NCBI GenBank assembly: GCA_963750715.1
Contig: CAVVRP010000012.1
Location: forward strand, 744,001-808,000
DNA: 64,000 nt
Source of the DNA: JAGVSR01 sp963750715
GTDB lineage: Bacteria; Pseudomonadota; Alphaproteobacteria; Rhizobiales; Hyphomicrobiaceae
Reading direction: 5' to 3'
Shown: positions 39,650-47,919 of the stretch, one piece after another
Layout of the letters: every line of letters starts with the position of its first letter
How positions within the stretch are numbered: position 1 is the stretch's first letter
Position numbers and translations under genes: made by a program
The notes under the pieces: model-generated
The model's database searches: none
Told to the model about the DNA's origin: nothing
Seen by the model: only the letters and a program-made list of their open reading frames with translations

Positions 39650-39670
39650 TATGTCAACATGACTGACATA
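39650..39670 (+). promoter_or_regulatory. Perfect inverted repeat over the MarR start codon
   Basis: TATGTCA (39650-39656), seven spacer bases, TGACATA (39664-39670): a perfect 7/7 palindrome that includes the regulator's ATG at 39659. The size and symmetry suit a winged-helix dimer such as MarR and suggest autoregulation, an inference from position. Confidence 0.55.
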
Positions 39671-40216
39671 AATCAACCAGCCCCGCTCACTGCGGTGGCC
39701 CGCACTTCTGGGGAAGATACTGCTGCTTCCGAACTGGTTGCGTGTGTCGAGCTGTTTTTCTTTGCCTATCGCGACTTTACATCCGACCCGGACGCCATCC
39801 TCGCCGATTATGGCTTAGGCCGGGCCCATCATCGCGTTCTTCACTTCGTGCATCGCAATCCCGGCCTCAAGGTTGCCGAATTGCTGGATATACTGAAGAT
39901 CACGAAGCAGAGCCTTGCACGCGTTCTAAAGGAGCTTAGGACCAAGGGGTTCATTCTCCGGAGGCCCGGCCCGGAGGATCTGCGCGAGCGACGACTTTAC
40001 GCGACCGCGCGTGGACACAGATTGGCGATGAAACTGACGGCGCTGCAAGTCAAGCGCATCGCCGCGGCTCTTGCCAAGGCGGGCCCGGGAGCAGAGGCTA
40101 CCATGAACAAGTTCCTTCTGGCCATGATCCGCGATCAGGATCAGCCGCATGTGGAGGCGCTGATCAAGGCGTCCAATACATGGCGACCTCTCACGTCCAA
40201 GGAAGACGCATCATGA
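39659..40216 (+). CDS. MarR family transcriptional regulator (PetP-like)
   Basis: A 185-residue winged-helix regulator. The DNA-binding core is HHRVLHFVHRNPGLKVAELL, DILKITKQSLARVLKELRTK and the wing GFILRRPGPEDLRERRLYAT. It overlaps the following response-regulator gene by four bases (ATGA), so the two are translationally coupled. This order (MarR-like then OmpR-like regulator) is that of petP-petR described in Rhodobacter capsulatus, where they govern the cytochrome bc1 operon; orthology is inferred. A perfect palindrome covers its start codon. Confidence 0.88.
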   Translation: MTDINQPAPLTAVARTSGEDTAASELVACVELFFFAYRDFTSDPDAILADYGLGRAHHRVLHFVHRNPGLKVAELLDILKITKQSLARVLKELRTKGFILRRPGPEDLRERRLYATARGHRLAMKLTALQVKRIAAALAKAGPGAEATMNKFLLAMIRDQDQPHVEALIKASNTWRPLTSKEDAS

Positions 40217-40926
40217 GCAGTGATATGGCCGCCCAGCGCCCCGATAGCCTGCCCGATGACGCACACCACGTTTTGATCGTCGACGACGACCACAAGATAA
40301 GGGAACTTCTCGCCCGCTTCCTTTTCACCAACGGCTTTCGCGTGACGACCGCGCAGAACGCGGCGACGGCGCGCGCATCGATGCGTGGGCTGTGCTTTGA
40401 TCTCGTGCTGCTCGATATCATGATGCCGGGTGAAAGCGGTCTCGACCTCGCGCGCGACCTGAAGCGCACAATGAGCGTGCCGATCTGCCTTCTGACGGCC
40501 CGCGCGGAGGCCGACCACCGCATTGAAGGTCTCGAGATCGCCGACGAATATATCTCCAAGCCGTTCGAGCCGCGCGAACTGCTTCTGCGCCTGAAGAAGC
40601 TGCTGCAGCGCGGGCAGGTCCCCCAGACGGCAAGCGACGAAGTGCGCATGGGGGCATACGTGTTTCACATTACCCGCGGTGAACTGAAGCGTGACGACGA
40701 AACTATCAAGCTGACCGAGCGCGAGCGCGAGTTGCTGCGGCAGTTCGCGCAGCGCCGCGGAACACCCATTCCACGCCACGAGCTCTATAATGACGACAAC
40801 ACCGGTAGCGAACGGGCGATCGACGTTCAGATCAATCGACTGAGGCGCAAGATCGAAACAGATCCGTCGAACCCTATCTACTTGCAGACCGTTCGCGGCA
40901 AAGGCTACATCCTCTATGCCGACTAG
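40213..40926 (+). CDS. OmpR-family response regulator (PetR-like)
   Basis: A 237-residue two-component response regulator. The receiver has the acidic pocket DDD (24-26), phospho-acceptor D68 in LVLLDIMMPGESGLDLARDL, and the conserved Lys in YISKPFEP. The C-terminal winged helix contains KLTERERELLRQFAQRRGTP and RAIDVQINRLRRKIETDPSN, ending in VRGKGYILYAD. The start codon overlaps the MarR gene stop. A histidine kinase gene follows 48 bp downstream, so the three probably form one operon. Confidence 0.93.
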   Translation: MSSDMAAQRPDSLPDDAHHVLIVDDDHKIRELLARFLFTNGFRVTTAQNAATARASMRGLCFDLVLLDIMMPGESGLDLARDLKRTMSVPICLLTARAEADHRIEGLEIADEYISKPFEPRELLLRLKKLLQRGQVPQTASDEVRMGAYVFHITRGELKRDDETIKLTERERELLRQFAQRRGTPIPRHELYNDDNTGSERAIDVQINRLRRKIETDPSNPIYLQTVRGKGYILYAD

Positions 40927-40974
40927 CTGGGGGCGCCGGATAGCCCCGAATTGCAAGGCGCGAACGGGTCAGCG

Positions 40975-42393
40975 ATGGTTGCCGCACATGAAACGGCCAA
41001 GGCTCTACTGACGCGAAGCCCCAAAGCCGTTGTGGGCGGCTTGCGCCAGCAAGCTTCACGGGCCGGCGCAGTAATCAGCGAATGGCTGCCGAAGGGCCTT
41101 TACGCCCGCGCCCTCATCATCATCATCGCGCCGATCGTTGTGCTTGAAGGCGTGATCGCCTTCGTCTTCATGGAGCGCCACTGGCAGGCAGTTACCCGAC
41201 GGCTTTCGGATGCCACCGCCCGCGACATCGCCGCACTGATCGAAATCTACGATTCCTCCGCGCGCGATCAGACCGCTAACGGCCGTATCATCGACATGGC
41301 CCGCGACAAGCTCAATCTCTCGATGCAGATTCTGCCGCCCGGCGAATTGCCATCGGTGCGGCCAAAACCGTTCTTCAGCCTTCTCGACCGGGCGCTTTCG
41401 CGAGAGGTCTCGCGCCAGATCCAGCGGCCATTCTGGATCGATACCGTCGGCCAGTCGAAGCACGTCGAGATACGGGTGCAGCACGAGAATGCGATTTTGC
41501 GATTTATTGCCACCCGCAGTCAGACCTATGCCTCCAACTCGCACATCTTCCTGCTGTGGATGGTCGGGACGTCAGTGATCCTGCTCACTGTCTCGATCCT
41601 TTTCCTGCGCAACCAGATCAAGCCGATCCTTCTACTGGCGGAAGCAGCCGACGCGTTCGGTAAGGGACGGCCGTTTCCGGAGGATTTCCGGCCGCGCGGC
41701 GCCCGCGAGGTACGCGCCGCATCGCAGTCCTTCATCGAGATGCGCGACCGCATCGTCACACACGTCGAACAGCGCACCACGATGCTCGCCGGCGTCAGTC
41801 ACGACCTTAGAACCGTCCTGACGCGGTTCAAGCTCGAACTCGCATTTCTTGGCGACAGCCCGGAAGTCAGATCGCTCAAGGCCGACGTCAATGAAATGCA
41901 GCACATGCTGGAGGACTATTTGGCTTTCGCGCGCGGCGACGGCGGCGAAGAGGCAAAGCCGACGAACGTGCGCGAGCTGCTCGAGGAGATCTACGAGGAA
42001 GCGCAAGTGTACGGCACCGCGATAGATCTGAAGATGCGGCGCAGCCGCGTCGATCTTGTCGTGCCTTTGAAGCGCAATGCATTCAAGCGAGCCATCACAA
42101 ACCTCGTTTCGAACGCGGTGCGCTATGGCGACCAGATCACCATTCGCGCGGCCACCGAGGGACCCTGGCTGCGCGTCGAAGTGGACGACAACGGGCCAGG
42201 CATACCGCCGCTCGAACGCGAGAACGTGTTCAAGCCGTTCTACCGCATCGACAAGGCGCGCAATCAGGATGACGGCAATTCGGGCCTCGGACTGGCAATC
42301 ACCCGAGATATCGCCAAGAGCCATGGCGGCAACATCGCGCTTGGCGAAAGCTCGATGGGAGGGCTGCGGGCCATCATTTCAGTTCCGCTTTAA
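40975..42393 (+). CDS. EnvZ-type HAMP sensor histidine kinase
   Basis: A 472-residue membrane kinase. Transmembrane helix 1 spans about residues 43-66, a periplasmic sensor domain of about 120 residues follows, helix 2 is HIFLLWMVGTSVILLTVSIL, then a HAMP linker (NQIKPILLLAEAADAFGKGR). The H box is LAGVSHDLRTVLTRFKLELA, and the ATPase lobe has NLVSNAVRYGD, DNGPGIP and NSGLGLAITRDIAKSHGGNI. It is expected to phosphorylate the regulator encoded just upstream. An in-frame TTG at 40951 is a possible alternative start. The gene ends five bases from a convergent pentapeptide-repeat gene. Confidence 0.9.
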   Translation: MVAAHETAKALLTRSPKAVVGGLRQQASRAGAVISEWLPKGLYARALIIIIAPIVVLEGVIAFVFMERHWQAVTRRLSDATARDIAALIEIYDSSARDQTANGRIIDMARDKLNLSMQILPPGELPSVRPKPFFSLLDRALSREVSRQIQRPFWIDTVGQSKHVEIRVQHENAILRFIATRSQTYASNSHIFLLWMVGTSVILLTVSILFLRNQIKPILLLAEAADAFGKGRPFPEDFRPRGAREVRAASQSFIEMRDRIVTHVEQRTTMLAGVSHDLRTVLTRFKLELAFLGDSPEVRSLKADVNEMQHMLEDYLAFARGDGGEEAKPTNVRELLEEIYEEAQVYGTAIDLKMRRSRVDLVVPLKRNAFKRAITNLVSNAVRYGDQITIRAATEGPWLRVEVDDNGPGIPPLERENVFKPFYRIDKARNQDDGNSGLGLAITRDIAKSHGGNIALGESSMGGLRAIISVPL

Positions 42394-42398
42394 CGGGC

Positions 42399-43190
42399 CT
42401 ACTTGAATGCGCTGCCGAGGTTGCGGGCCTGGCCGGCATACTTCACCTTGTCGAAGTTGACGATGCCGGCGAGATGGGCGGAGTTGAAATCAGCCCCGTT
42501 GATATCGGCACCCGTCATATCAGCCCCGGCAAAATCCGCGCCCGAAAGATCGCTGCCGGCCAGCACCGCACCGGTGAAGTCGGCGTTGCGCAGCGATGCG
42601 AACTGCAAATCACACTCGACGAGGTTTGCGTTCCTGAAGCTTGCTCCTTCGAGGTTGGCGCCTTCAAACCCGCGCTTCACCATGGCCCGCTGATTCTTCT
42701 TCCCCGGCGACATATCGGCTTCATCGAAACGGGCCTTCAAAAGGCTGGCCTTGGCGAAATTCGACTTCACTTTGGCCTTGGTGAAGTCTGCGCCGTCCAG
42801 ATGTGCCTTCACGAATTGCGCGCCGATTAGACTGGCGCCTGTCAGGTTGGCGCCCGTCAGATCCGCGTCCATGGCCCATGCCGCATCGAGTGCAGCGCCC
42901 TGGAGGTTGGTATTCTTCAGATTCGCATTGTTGAGGCGCGATGCGCGCAGGATGACGCCGTGCAGATCGAGGCCGGACAGGTCGAGACCGTTAAGGCTCT
43001 TGCCACTCAGATCGAGCGGCGCCGCCCTGGTCTGCTTGGCCAAGGCCCCTTCGACCTCCGCTCGCGTCATTTCTGACTTCGTAAAGGTGTCGGACGTCAG
43101 GTCGAGGCCCTGGAATGGATCCTGTGCATATGCCGCCCCCGGCGCAGACAGGACGGTAACGACGAAAAGCACAGCAAGTCGGCGCAGCAT
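42399..43190 (-). CDS. Exported pentapeptide-repeat protein A
   Basis: A 263-residue exported protein with a signal peptide (ending AAYAQ near residue 23), a short helical cap (TFTKSEMTRAEVEGALAKQT) and about 35 A(D/N)LXX pentapeptide units in two blocks that should fold as right-handed quadrilateral beta-helices. Between the blocks lies a loop (DMSPGKKNQRAMVKRGFEGA). The C-terminus (KYAGQARNLGSAFK) is basic. It is a tandem paralogue of the next gene. Pentapeptide proteins with export signals are less common than the cytoplasmic gyrase-protecting type, so the role is probably structural or ligand-binding in the periplasm. Confidence 0.88.
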   Translation of the reverse strand: MLRRLAVLFVVTVLSAPGAAYAQDPFQGLDLTSDTFTKSEMTRAEVEGALAKQTRAAPLDLSGKSLNGLDLSGLDLHGVILRASRLNNANLKNTNLQGAALDAAWAMDADLTGANLTGASLIGAQFVKAHLDGADFTKAKVKSNFAKASLLKARFDEADMSPGKKNQRAMVKRGFEGANLEGASFRNANLVECDLQFASLRNADFTGAVLAGSDLSGADFAGADMTGADINGADFNSAHLAGIVNFDKVKYAGQARNLGSAFK

Positions 43191-43209
43191 CGGGATTGTC
43201 TCCTGACGT

Positions 43210-44025
43210 CTAGTTCCTGAAGGCCTTGTCGAGATTCTTGGCCTTGTTGATGTTCTTCGCACCGTCCGGGTTCTTCATCGCCCCGAGCTTCGCGGAGTTC
43301 ACGTCCGCCTGGTCGAAGTCGGCACCCGATACGTTGGCATCGGTGAAGTCGGCGCCAGCGGCGTCGCTGCCGTTGAGACGGGCGCCCGAGAGATCCGCGC
43401 CCTTGAGCGACGCGAATTCCAGGAGCGCGCGAGACAGATTTGCGCCCTTCAGCGAAGCGCCCTCCATATTGGTTCCCTTGAACGTCCCTCGCATCAGACC
43501 CATCGACTGGTTTTTCTCATCAGCCGACAAGTCGGCGCCGGCAAGATTTGCGCCTTTCATGCTGGCTTTGGAAAAATCTCCCGCAATGCGCGCGCCGCTC
43601 AGATCAGCACCATCGAGCTTGGAGCCGATCAACTGCGTGCCGAACATGCTGGCCCCCTTGAGATTGACTCCCGTCCAGTCCGCATTCAAGGACCATACGG
43701 CATCGACGTTGACGCCCTCGAGGTTGGCTCCCGCCAGATTGGCACCCATGAGGCGGGCGGACTGGAAGTTAACCCGGCGCAAATCCATCTTGGAAAGGTC
43801 GAGACCGTTGAGCGCCTTGCCGGTGAGATCGACCTTGGCCCCGTCCTTCAGTCCCGCGATCGCGACCTCGAGATCGGCTCGGGATATCTCGGCTTTAGTG
43901 AAGGCGTCCGATTTCAAGTCGACCATGTCGATCATGTCCTGAGCGCTAGCAGGAGCCGCGGTAAACAGTGCGAGCGCCAGCGACAGAGCGGCGGTGAAGC
44001 TCGGGGACACAAGGCGCAACGACAT
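43210..44025 (-). CDS. Exported pentapeptide-repeat protein B
   Basis: A 271-residue paralogue of protein A with the same layout: signal peptide (ending APASAQ near residue 29), cap (DAFTKAEISRADLEVAIAGL), GKALNGLDLSKMDL to start the first repeat block, a central loop (SADEKNQSMGLMRGTFKGTN), a second block and a basic tail (AKNINKAKNLDKAFRN). The genes are 19 bp apart on the same strand, with B transcribed first. The cap motif shared by both (K-x-L-N-G-L-D-L-S) is the clearest mark of duplication. Confidence 0.88.
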   Translation of the reverse strand: MSLRLVSPSFTAALSLALALFTAAPASAQDMIDMVDLKSDAFTKAEISRADLEVAIAGLKDGAKVDLTGKALNGLDLSKMDLRRVNFQSARLMGANLAGANLEGVNVDAVWSLNADWTGVNLKGASMFGTQLIGSKLDGADLSGARIAGDFSKASMKGANLAGADLSADEKNQSMGLMRGTFKGTNMEGASLKGANLSRALLEFASLKGADLSGARLNGSDAAGADFTDANVSGADFDQADVNSAKLGAMKNPDGAKNINKAKNLDKAFRN

Positions 44026-44345
44026 GGACTTCCTCCGGAACAGGCTTGTTGGGCTGGCATCGCGAGGGCATGCCGCGCGTGATCATATGTCTGGGTACGC
44101 AGGGGGCGGGCGCCGGTTTCGATTCGACCGCCCAACCACGAGATGCGACTGCGCGCGACACGTCTGTGACTTAGGTCGCAAAGGGGGACGAAAGCAAGAC
44201 GAGCCGGCACGCTGCCGAACAGGCGCTGTCTGAAAGTTCAGGACGAGGCAAAATCTAGCTGCGGCGCAACAATTGCGGATCTGGTGCGGATCTGGCGGCC
44301 GAGCTTCAGACTTGCGGGACGGCCAATCTTAGCGGTCGGGGTCGC
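44026..44345. other. Intergenic region upstream of the pentapeptide-repeat pair
   Basis: A 320-bp gap between pentapeptide gene B and the fasciclin gene stop, with no supportable gene. It should hold the promoter of the pentapeptide pair. An exact head-to-tail duplication of the 11-mer tgcggatctgg is present at 44274-44295. Confidence 0.5.
44274..44295. repeat. Tandem 11-mer tgcggatctgg x2
   Basis: Two exact abutting copies of an 11-base unit, at 44274-44284 and 44285-44295. The one-turn period could place two protein contacts on the same DNA face, or it may be simple slippage. Confidence 0.7.
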
Positions 44346-44918
44346 TTAACGATCGCCCTCGGCGGCGATGTCGACCGGCTCGGGACCGCGGGCTTTCGCC
44401 ATCAGTACAGCCGGCGGGATCAGAACCTTGTCGATGATGTGAATGATACCGTCGGAGGCCATGATATCGGCCTTCACGACCTTGGCTCCGGCGATATCGA
44501 GGCCGCGGCGCGTCGTGACTTCCACCTGGGTGCCGTCAACCGCGTCGACGGCGTAGTGGCGAACCTTAGCCTTGAGCAGCCTTTCCGTCGGATATTCGCC
44601 CGGAATGGCGTGATGCATCAGGACCGCTGCCAGATGCTCGCGGTTCTCGGGCGCCAGAAGCCACGTTCTGAAATCTTCAGGCAGGGCGTTGAAGGCCTCG
44701 TTGGAGGGCGCGAAGAGTGTCAGCGGACCAACCTTGATGTCGGGATCGTCGAGACCCGCGAGGTGCGTTGCCTCCATCATCAAAGAGAGAACGCCGGTTT
44801 GCTCGGCCGCCGCCTTGAGGTTTGGCTTCTCCGAACAATCGCCCGCCATCACCGGACCACCGGCACAAAGCGAAAGCGCAGCAGAAGCAGCTGTGATAGC
44901 CGAACGAATTCGTCCCAT
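44346..44918 (-). CDS. Exported fasciclin (FAS1) domain protein
   Basis: A 190-residue exported protein with one FAS1 domain. A signal peptide (about residues 1-26, ending GPVMA) is followed by SVLSLMMEATHLAGLDD-like helices, the H1 motif PLTLFAPSNEAFNALPEDF, the YH-like region MHHAIPGEYPTERLLKAKVR, and the H2 motif DGIIHIIDKVLIP. FAS1 domains mediate adhesion or bind small ligands at the cell surface. The ATG at 44918 begins the signal peptide; the upstream in-frame extension is not conserved in character. Confidence 0.9.
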   Translation of the reverse strand: MGRIRSAITAASAALSLCAGGPVMAGDCSEKPNLKAAAEQTGVLSLMMEATHLAGLDDPDIKVGPLTLFAPSNEAFNALPEDFRTWLLAPENREHLAAVLMHHAIPGEYPTERLLKAKVRHYAVDAVDGTQVEVTTRRGLDIAGAKVVKADIMASDGIIHIIDKVLIPPAVLMAKARGPEPVDIAAEGDR

Positions 44919-45044
44919 GGCACCCCCGGCGAACCAAGTCCGATCAATTTCGAAATGTAGGGAACGCAGGTACGCCAGTCCGAAGCCCAGACCATCACGG
45001 TCATGAATGCTTTGCATAAAAAGTCTCAGTATTCGCGGTGGAGT

Positions 45045-45626
45045 TCAACTGCGAAAATCAGAAAGTGTGAGAATGGAATCAAGTTTCAGTCCAGCGTGAG
45101 CAAAGGCTTCCGCCGCGCCCTCCTCCCGGTCGACGATGGTGATGACCCGCGTAATCAACGCGCCTTCCAGGCGCAGCGCCTCGACAGCCTTGATAGCCGA
45201 GCCACCCGTCGTCGTCACATCCTCAACGACAACCACTTTCTTACCGGCCAGCGTCTCGCCGCGGGCAAGGCCCTCGATCAGGCTTTGGGTGCCGTGCTCC
45301 TTAGCCTGCTTGCGCACGAAGAACGCACCCAGCGGGCGGCCGCGGGCATAACTGACGGCCGCCACGGAGGCAGCAATCGGCACCGCCCCCATTTCAAGAC
45401 CACCGGCCATATCAACGGCGTCGCCGTCCAGCTTCTCCAGGATCAGCTGCGCTACGAGATACGCGCCTTCCGGATGCAGCATCGTCGGCTTCATGTTGAA
45501 ATAGAATTTCGACGTCTTGCCTGAAGCGAGCTTGATCTCCGGCCCCTCCTGGAAGGAGCGCTTCCTGACGATTTCGATCAGTCGGGCCCGCTCGGTTGAG
45601 GACGGTATGGCGATGGAATTCGGCAT
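45045..45626 (-). CDS. pyrE: Orotate phosphoribosyltransferase
   Basis: A 193-residue enzyme that joins orotate to PRPP to make OMP in pyrimidine synthesis. ASGKTSKFYFNMKPTMLHPE is the orotate side, GGLEMGAVPIAASVA and the flexible loop RKQAKEHGTQ are typical, and the PRPP-binding signature is VVVVEDVTTTGGSAIKAVEA. The ATG at 45626 gives the family length. It is followed 126 bp downstream by the fasciclin gene, on the same strand but probably unrelated. Confidence 0.95.
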   Translation of the reverse strand: MPNSIAIPSSTERARLIEIVRKRSFQEGPEIKLASGKTSKFYFNMKPTMLHPEGAYLVAQLILEKLDGDAVDMAGGLEMGAVPIAASVAAVSYARGRPLGAFFVRKQAKEHGTQSLIEGLARGETLAGKKVVVVEDVTTTGGSAIKAVEALRLEGALITRVITIVDREEGAAEAFAHAGLKLDSILTLSDFRS

Positions 45627-45818
45627 GAGGGCTCCGGAATGGCTTGAGTGACGCGAGGTTGGTCGCGTGGAAGGCGGTTCCAAGTCAAGCCGAAGCCGCA
45701 TTCCGCGCCACCACGGCTGAGGATTGAAACACCCCTGCCGCCGAGCCCTCAATCAGTCTATGTAGGGTTCAATTCATGCCGCGTGCAGCTTTTGGCTTGC
45801 AAACCAAGGACACAGCCA

Positions 45819-46550
45819 ATGTTCAATCCCGAAGCCCCGCCCGAACTCGAATCCGCACGTTGGTTCAATGCGGATGGCCCCATGAGCCTCGCCGCCCTCA
45901 AGGGCAAGGTGATCATCGTGGCGGCTTTCCAGACCCATTGCCCGGGCTCGCTGCGCCACGGCCTGCCACAGGCAGAGCGCATGGCGCAAGGCTTCAGCGA
46001 GGATGAGGTCGCCGTGATCGGGCTCAACACCGCCTTCGAAGAAACGGAGAAACAGACCCCCGCCGCGCTCGAAATTCTTATCGGGGAGAAGGACCTGACC
46101 TTCCCTATCGCGATAGACAAGCCGGGAAGCGACATCCCCCGAACGATGTCGGCCTACGAGATCCAGGGAACTCCGACCGTGCTCCTTTTCGACCGCCAGG
46201 GCCGGTTGCGCCGGCATTACCTCGGGCAAGTCGACGACATCCGCCTCGCAGCGGAGGTCATGGCGCTGTCGATCGAGCCGCGCGACGCCCCGCGCGAGCA
46301 GTCGATTGCCATCGAGCGGCGTCTGGCGGCGGTGCTGACCGATCCGGACGCCCACCGCCACGAAGGCGGCTGCTGCGGCGGACATGGCCGTGATCACGAC
46401 CATGGGCACGATCATGGACACGAACACGCCGGGGGCGGGGGCTGCTGCGGCGGCGCACACGCGCACGACCATGACCACGCGCCGGTCGCCAGCGGTCAGA
46501 AAGCCAAAGCCGGCGGCTGCGGCGATCCGGGACGCGGCAGCGCCAACTGA
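45819..46550 (+). CDS. Thioredoxin-like protein with His/Cys-rich metal-binding tail
   Basis: A 243-residue protein. Residues 1-150 have a TlpA/AhpC-like thioredoxin fold (MSLAALKGKVIIVAAFQTHC, EIQGTPTVLLFDRQGRLRRH), but the redox site is CPGS, with one Cys in place of CxxC. There is no signal peptide, so it is probably cytoplasmic. The last 60 residues are a striking metal-binding tail with HRHEGGCCGGHGRDHDH, DHGHEHAGGGGCCGG and AHAHDHDH, resembling the tails of nickel or zinc chaperones. The gene is divergent from pyrE. A role in metal storage or metal-linked peroxide defence is an inference. Confidence 0.8.
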   Translation: MFNPEAPPELESARWFNADGPMSLAALKGKVIIVAAFQTHCPGSLRHGLPQAERMAQGFSEDEVAVIGLNTAFEETEKQTPAALEILIGEKDLTFPIAIDKPGSDIPRTMSAYEIQGTPTVLLFDRQGRLRRHYLGQVDDIRLAAEVMALSIEPRDAPREQSIAIERRLAAVLTDPDAHRHEGGCCGGHGRDHDHGHDHGHEHAGGGGCCGGAHAHDHDHAPVASGQKAKAGGCGDPGRGSAN

Positions 46551-47149
46551 GGGCGCTAACTGGCCGGTCGCGCCGCATTGAACACGAGGCGAATGAACTC
46601 GCGGTAGAGCAGCACCTGCCGCGGCAAGGCGTGCTTGTCCCTCAGCACCTTCGATAAAATGATGCCCGCCATGGACCACGCCCGACAGCATGTCTCCAAG
46701 GTCGTCTAGGTCGATCGCCACGCAGGGCGGATGGCTTTAGGCGATGAGATCGAGCCGTTCCCGAAAGCGTCGCCGCCATGCCAGAACCGCGTTCGCATTC
46801 AACTGGCGAACCTCGCGGTCAAACGGCAGTGTTATAACTTTGCATTTCGACTTCTCCTGCACGAAATAGAAGTCGGCGAGAGCCAATGTCGGCATGACTG
46901 CCAGTCATTCCCCGATATTGCCGACGACCTTCAGTAATTTTGGCTCCTTTTTTCCAGACGTCGGGAGCGCGTTTCGATACGGCCTAGACGCTGGCTAGGT
47001 TGCACGGTTACGTCGGTTTGCTGCTCACTGCTTGGCATTTCCTTTAAAGCCGCGCAGATCTTCGACTCGACTGGAACCTCGCGTACTGGAGAAGCTGCAT
47101 CGTGCTTCTCCAAAAACTTGCTCATCGAAAGGTAAGTGTTGGACGCCGT
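46551..47149. other. Gene debris, no intact gene
   Basis: This 600-bp stretch has no supportable intact gene. On the minus strand 46557-46695 can encode an orphan C-terminal fragment (RAWSMAGIILSKVLRDKHAL, then YREFIRLVFNAARPAS) that is cut off by a stop at its left end. Nearby, 46743-46830 encodes a fragment (QLNANAVLAWRRRFRERLDL) that weakly resembles the recognition helix of IS66-type OrfA. A 64-residue frame at 46931-47125 has no family features. Together with the broken channel gene next to it, this looks like a degrading segment. Confidence 0.45.
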
Positions 47150-47484
47150 CTATCGGATTAGGATGAGACCCACGAGAATTTTTGCGCCCAACAAACGCAA
47201 CCCCGTGCTCGTCCCCAGAGGGGCGTACAACTCATCGAGAGATAAAGCGATTGCTCTAGCGAGGCCTCGGCGGCATCGCGCAATTGCAGTTCGAAAACGA
47301 GCGAGAACGCCAGCGCGAATATGACGATCTCGACGAGGTGCGCGATGAGAGCTCCGCCAACGACGATCAACATTTTCTGACGCTGCCGCCGCAGCGCAAT
47401 TCTCAATAACACGAACGACAGGCCTCTCAAGGCCTCGTAGTGAATAAGCAAGCTCGCCACCGAGAGTAGCGGTGATCTCGGCAC
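47150..47484 (-). pseudogene. Truncated, frameshifted two-TM potassium-channel-like gene
   Basis: A minus-strand fragment resembling small bacterial ion-channel proteins: RQKMLIVVGGALIAHLVEIV, FALAFSLVFELQL and then, where the pore helix and filter should be, EASLEQSLYLSMS followed after a one-base shift near 47232 by YAPLGTSTGLRLLGAKILVG. The frame ends directly afterwards, so the last part of the second membrane helix is missing. The canonical TLG-type filter region is altered by the shift. Both the frame change and the short C-terminus indicate a non-functional remnant. Confidence 0.5.
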
Positions 47485-47540
47485 TGATCACGAAACCGGC
47501 TTGCGCCAATGCGCTCCTCCCAGGCTGTCAGGCTTCGCGT

Positions 47541-47576
47541 AGACACAAGCCGCGTTGTTGGACGCGGCTTGTGTCT
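47541..47576. terminator. 15-bp perfect hairpin downstream of a small exported gene
   Basis: agacacaagccgcgt (47541-47555) and acgcggcttgtgtct (47562-47576) form a perfect 15-bp stem with a six-base loop, 19 bases past the stop of the minus-strand gene ending at 47596. A second small stem (cggct/agccg) lies between them. There is no T run, so it may act as a transcript-end stabiliser rather than an intrinsic terminator. Confidence 0.55.
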
Positions 47577-47595
47577 CGGTCGGCTTTCCAGCCGG

Positions 47596-47859
47596 TCAGG
47601 CGGGATTTATCTTCTCGACAATACGGCCCCCGTGTCCCGGCCGGTAGATCACGCGGACGGTTTCGCCGCGCGTCAGCAGCTGGCTCAGAAGTCTCGGATT
47701 GTAACTGTAGATCTGAGGGCTCACCATCAGCCGGTTGCCTTTCGGATTGTCGTGCTGGATCCGACCCACCGCCTCGTGCTGGACGGCCGCCATGGCCGAA
47801 CCGGCGCTCAGCAATGCGCCCAGGCCAACGGCGGCTACGACTTTCATTATTTGTGACAT
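47596..47859 (-). CDS. Small exported protein (paralogue of next gene)
   Basis: An 87-residue exported protein with a signal peptide ending SAMAA near residue 25. The mature domain of about 60 residues looks beta-rich (AVGRIQHDNPKGNRLMVSPQ, LTRGETVRVIYRPGHGGRIV). It aligns end to end with the upstream neighbour (equal length, shared G-x-I/V, L-V-S, L-x-x-L-x-x-GE-x-V-x-V-x-Y and a C-terminal K-x-x-PA), so the pair is a tandem duplication. It is reminiscent of small DUF1344-type periplasmic proteins, but I cannot confirm this. Confidence 0.65.
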   Translation of the reverse strand: MSQIMKVVAAVGLGALLSAGSAMAAVQHEAVGRIQHDNPKGNRLMVSPQIYSYNPRLLSQLLTRGETVRVIYRPGHGGRIVEKINPA

Positions 47860-47919
47860 GGAACTCACTTCAATTTTGAAACCTGACGGCTGTGTGAGCC
47901 ATCCGTTCGCTGAGCGAAG

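Noticed and set aside
46931..47125. A 64-codon minus-strand small ORF
   Set aside because: It has no domain, hydrophobic segment or clear ribosome-binding site, and the flanking region is debris.
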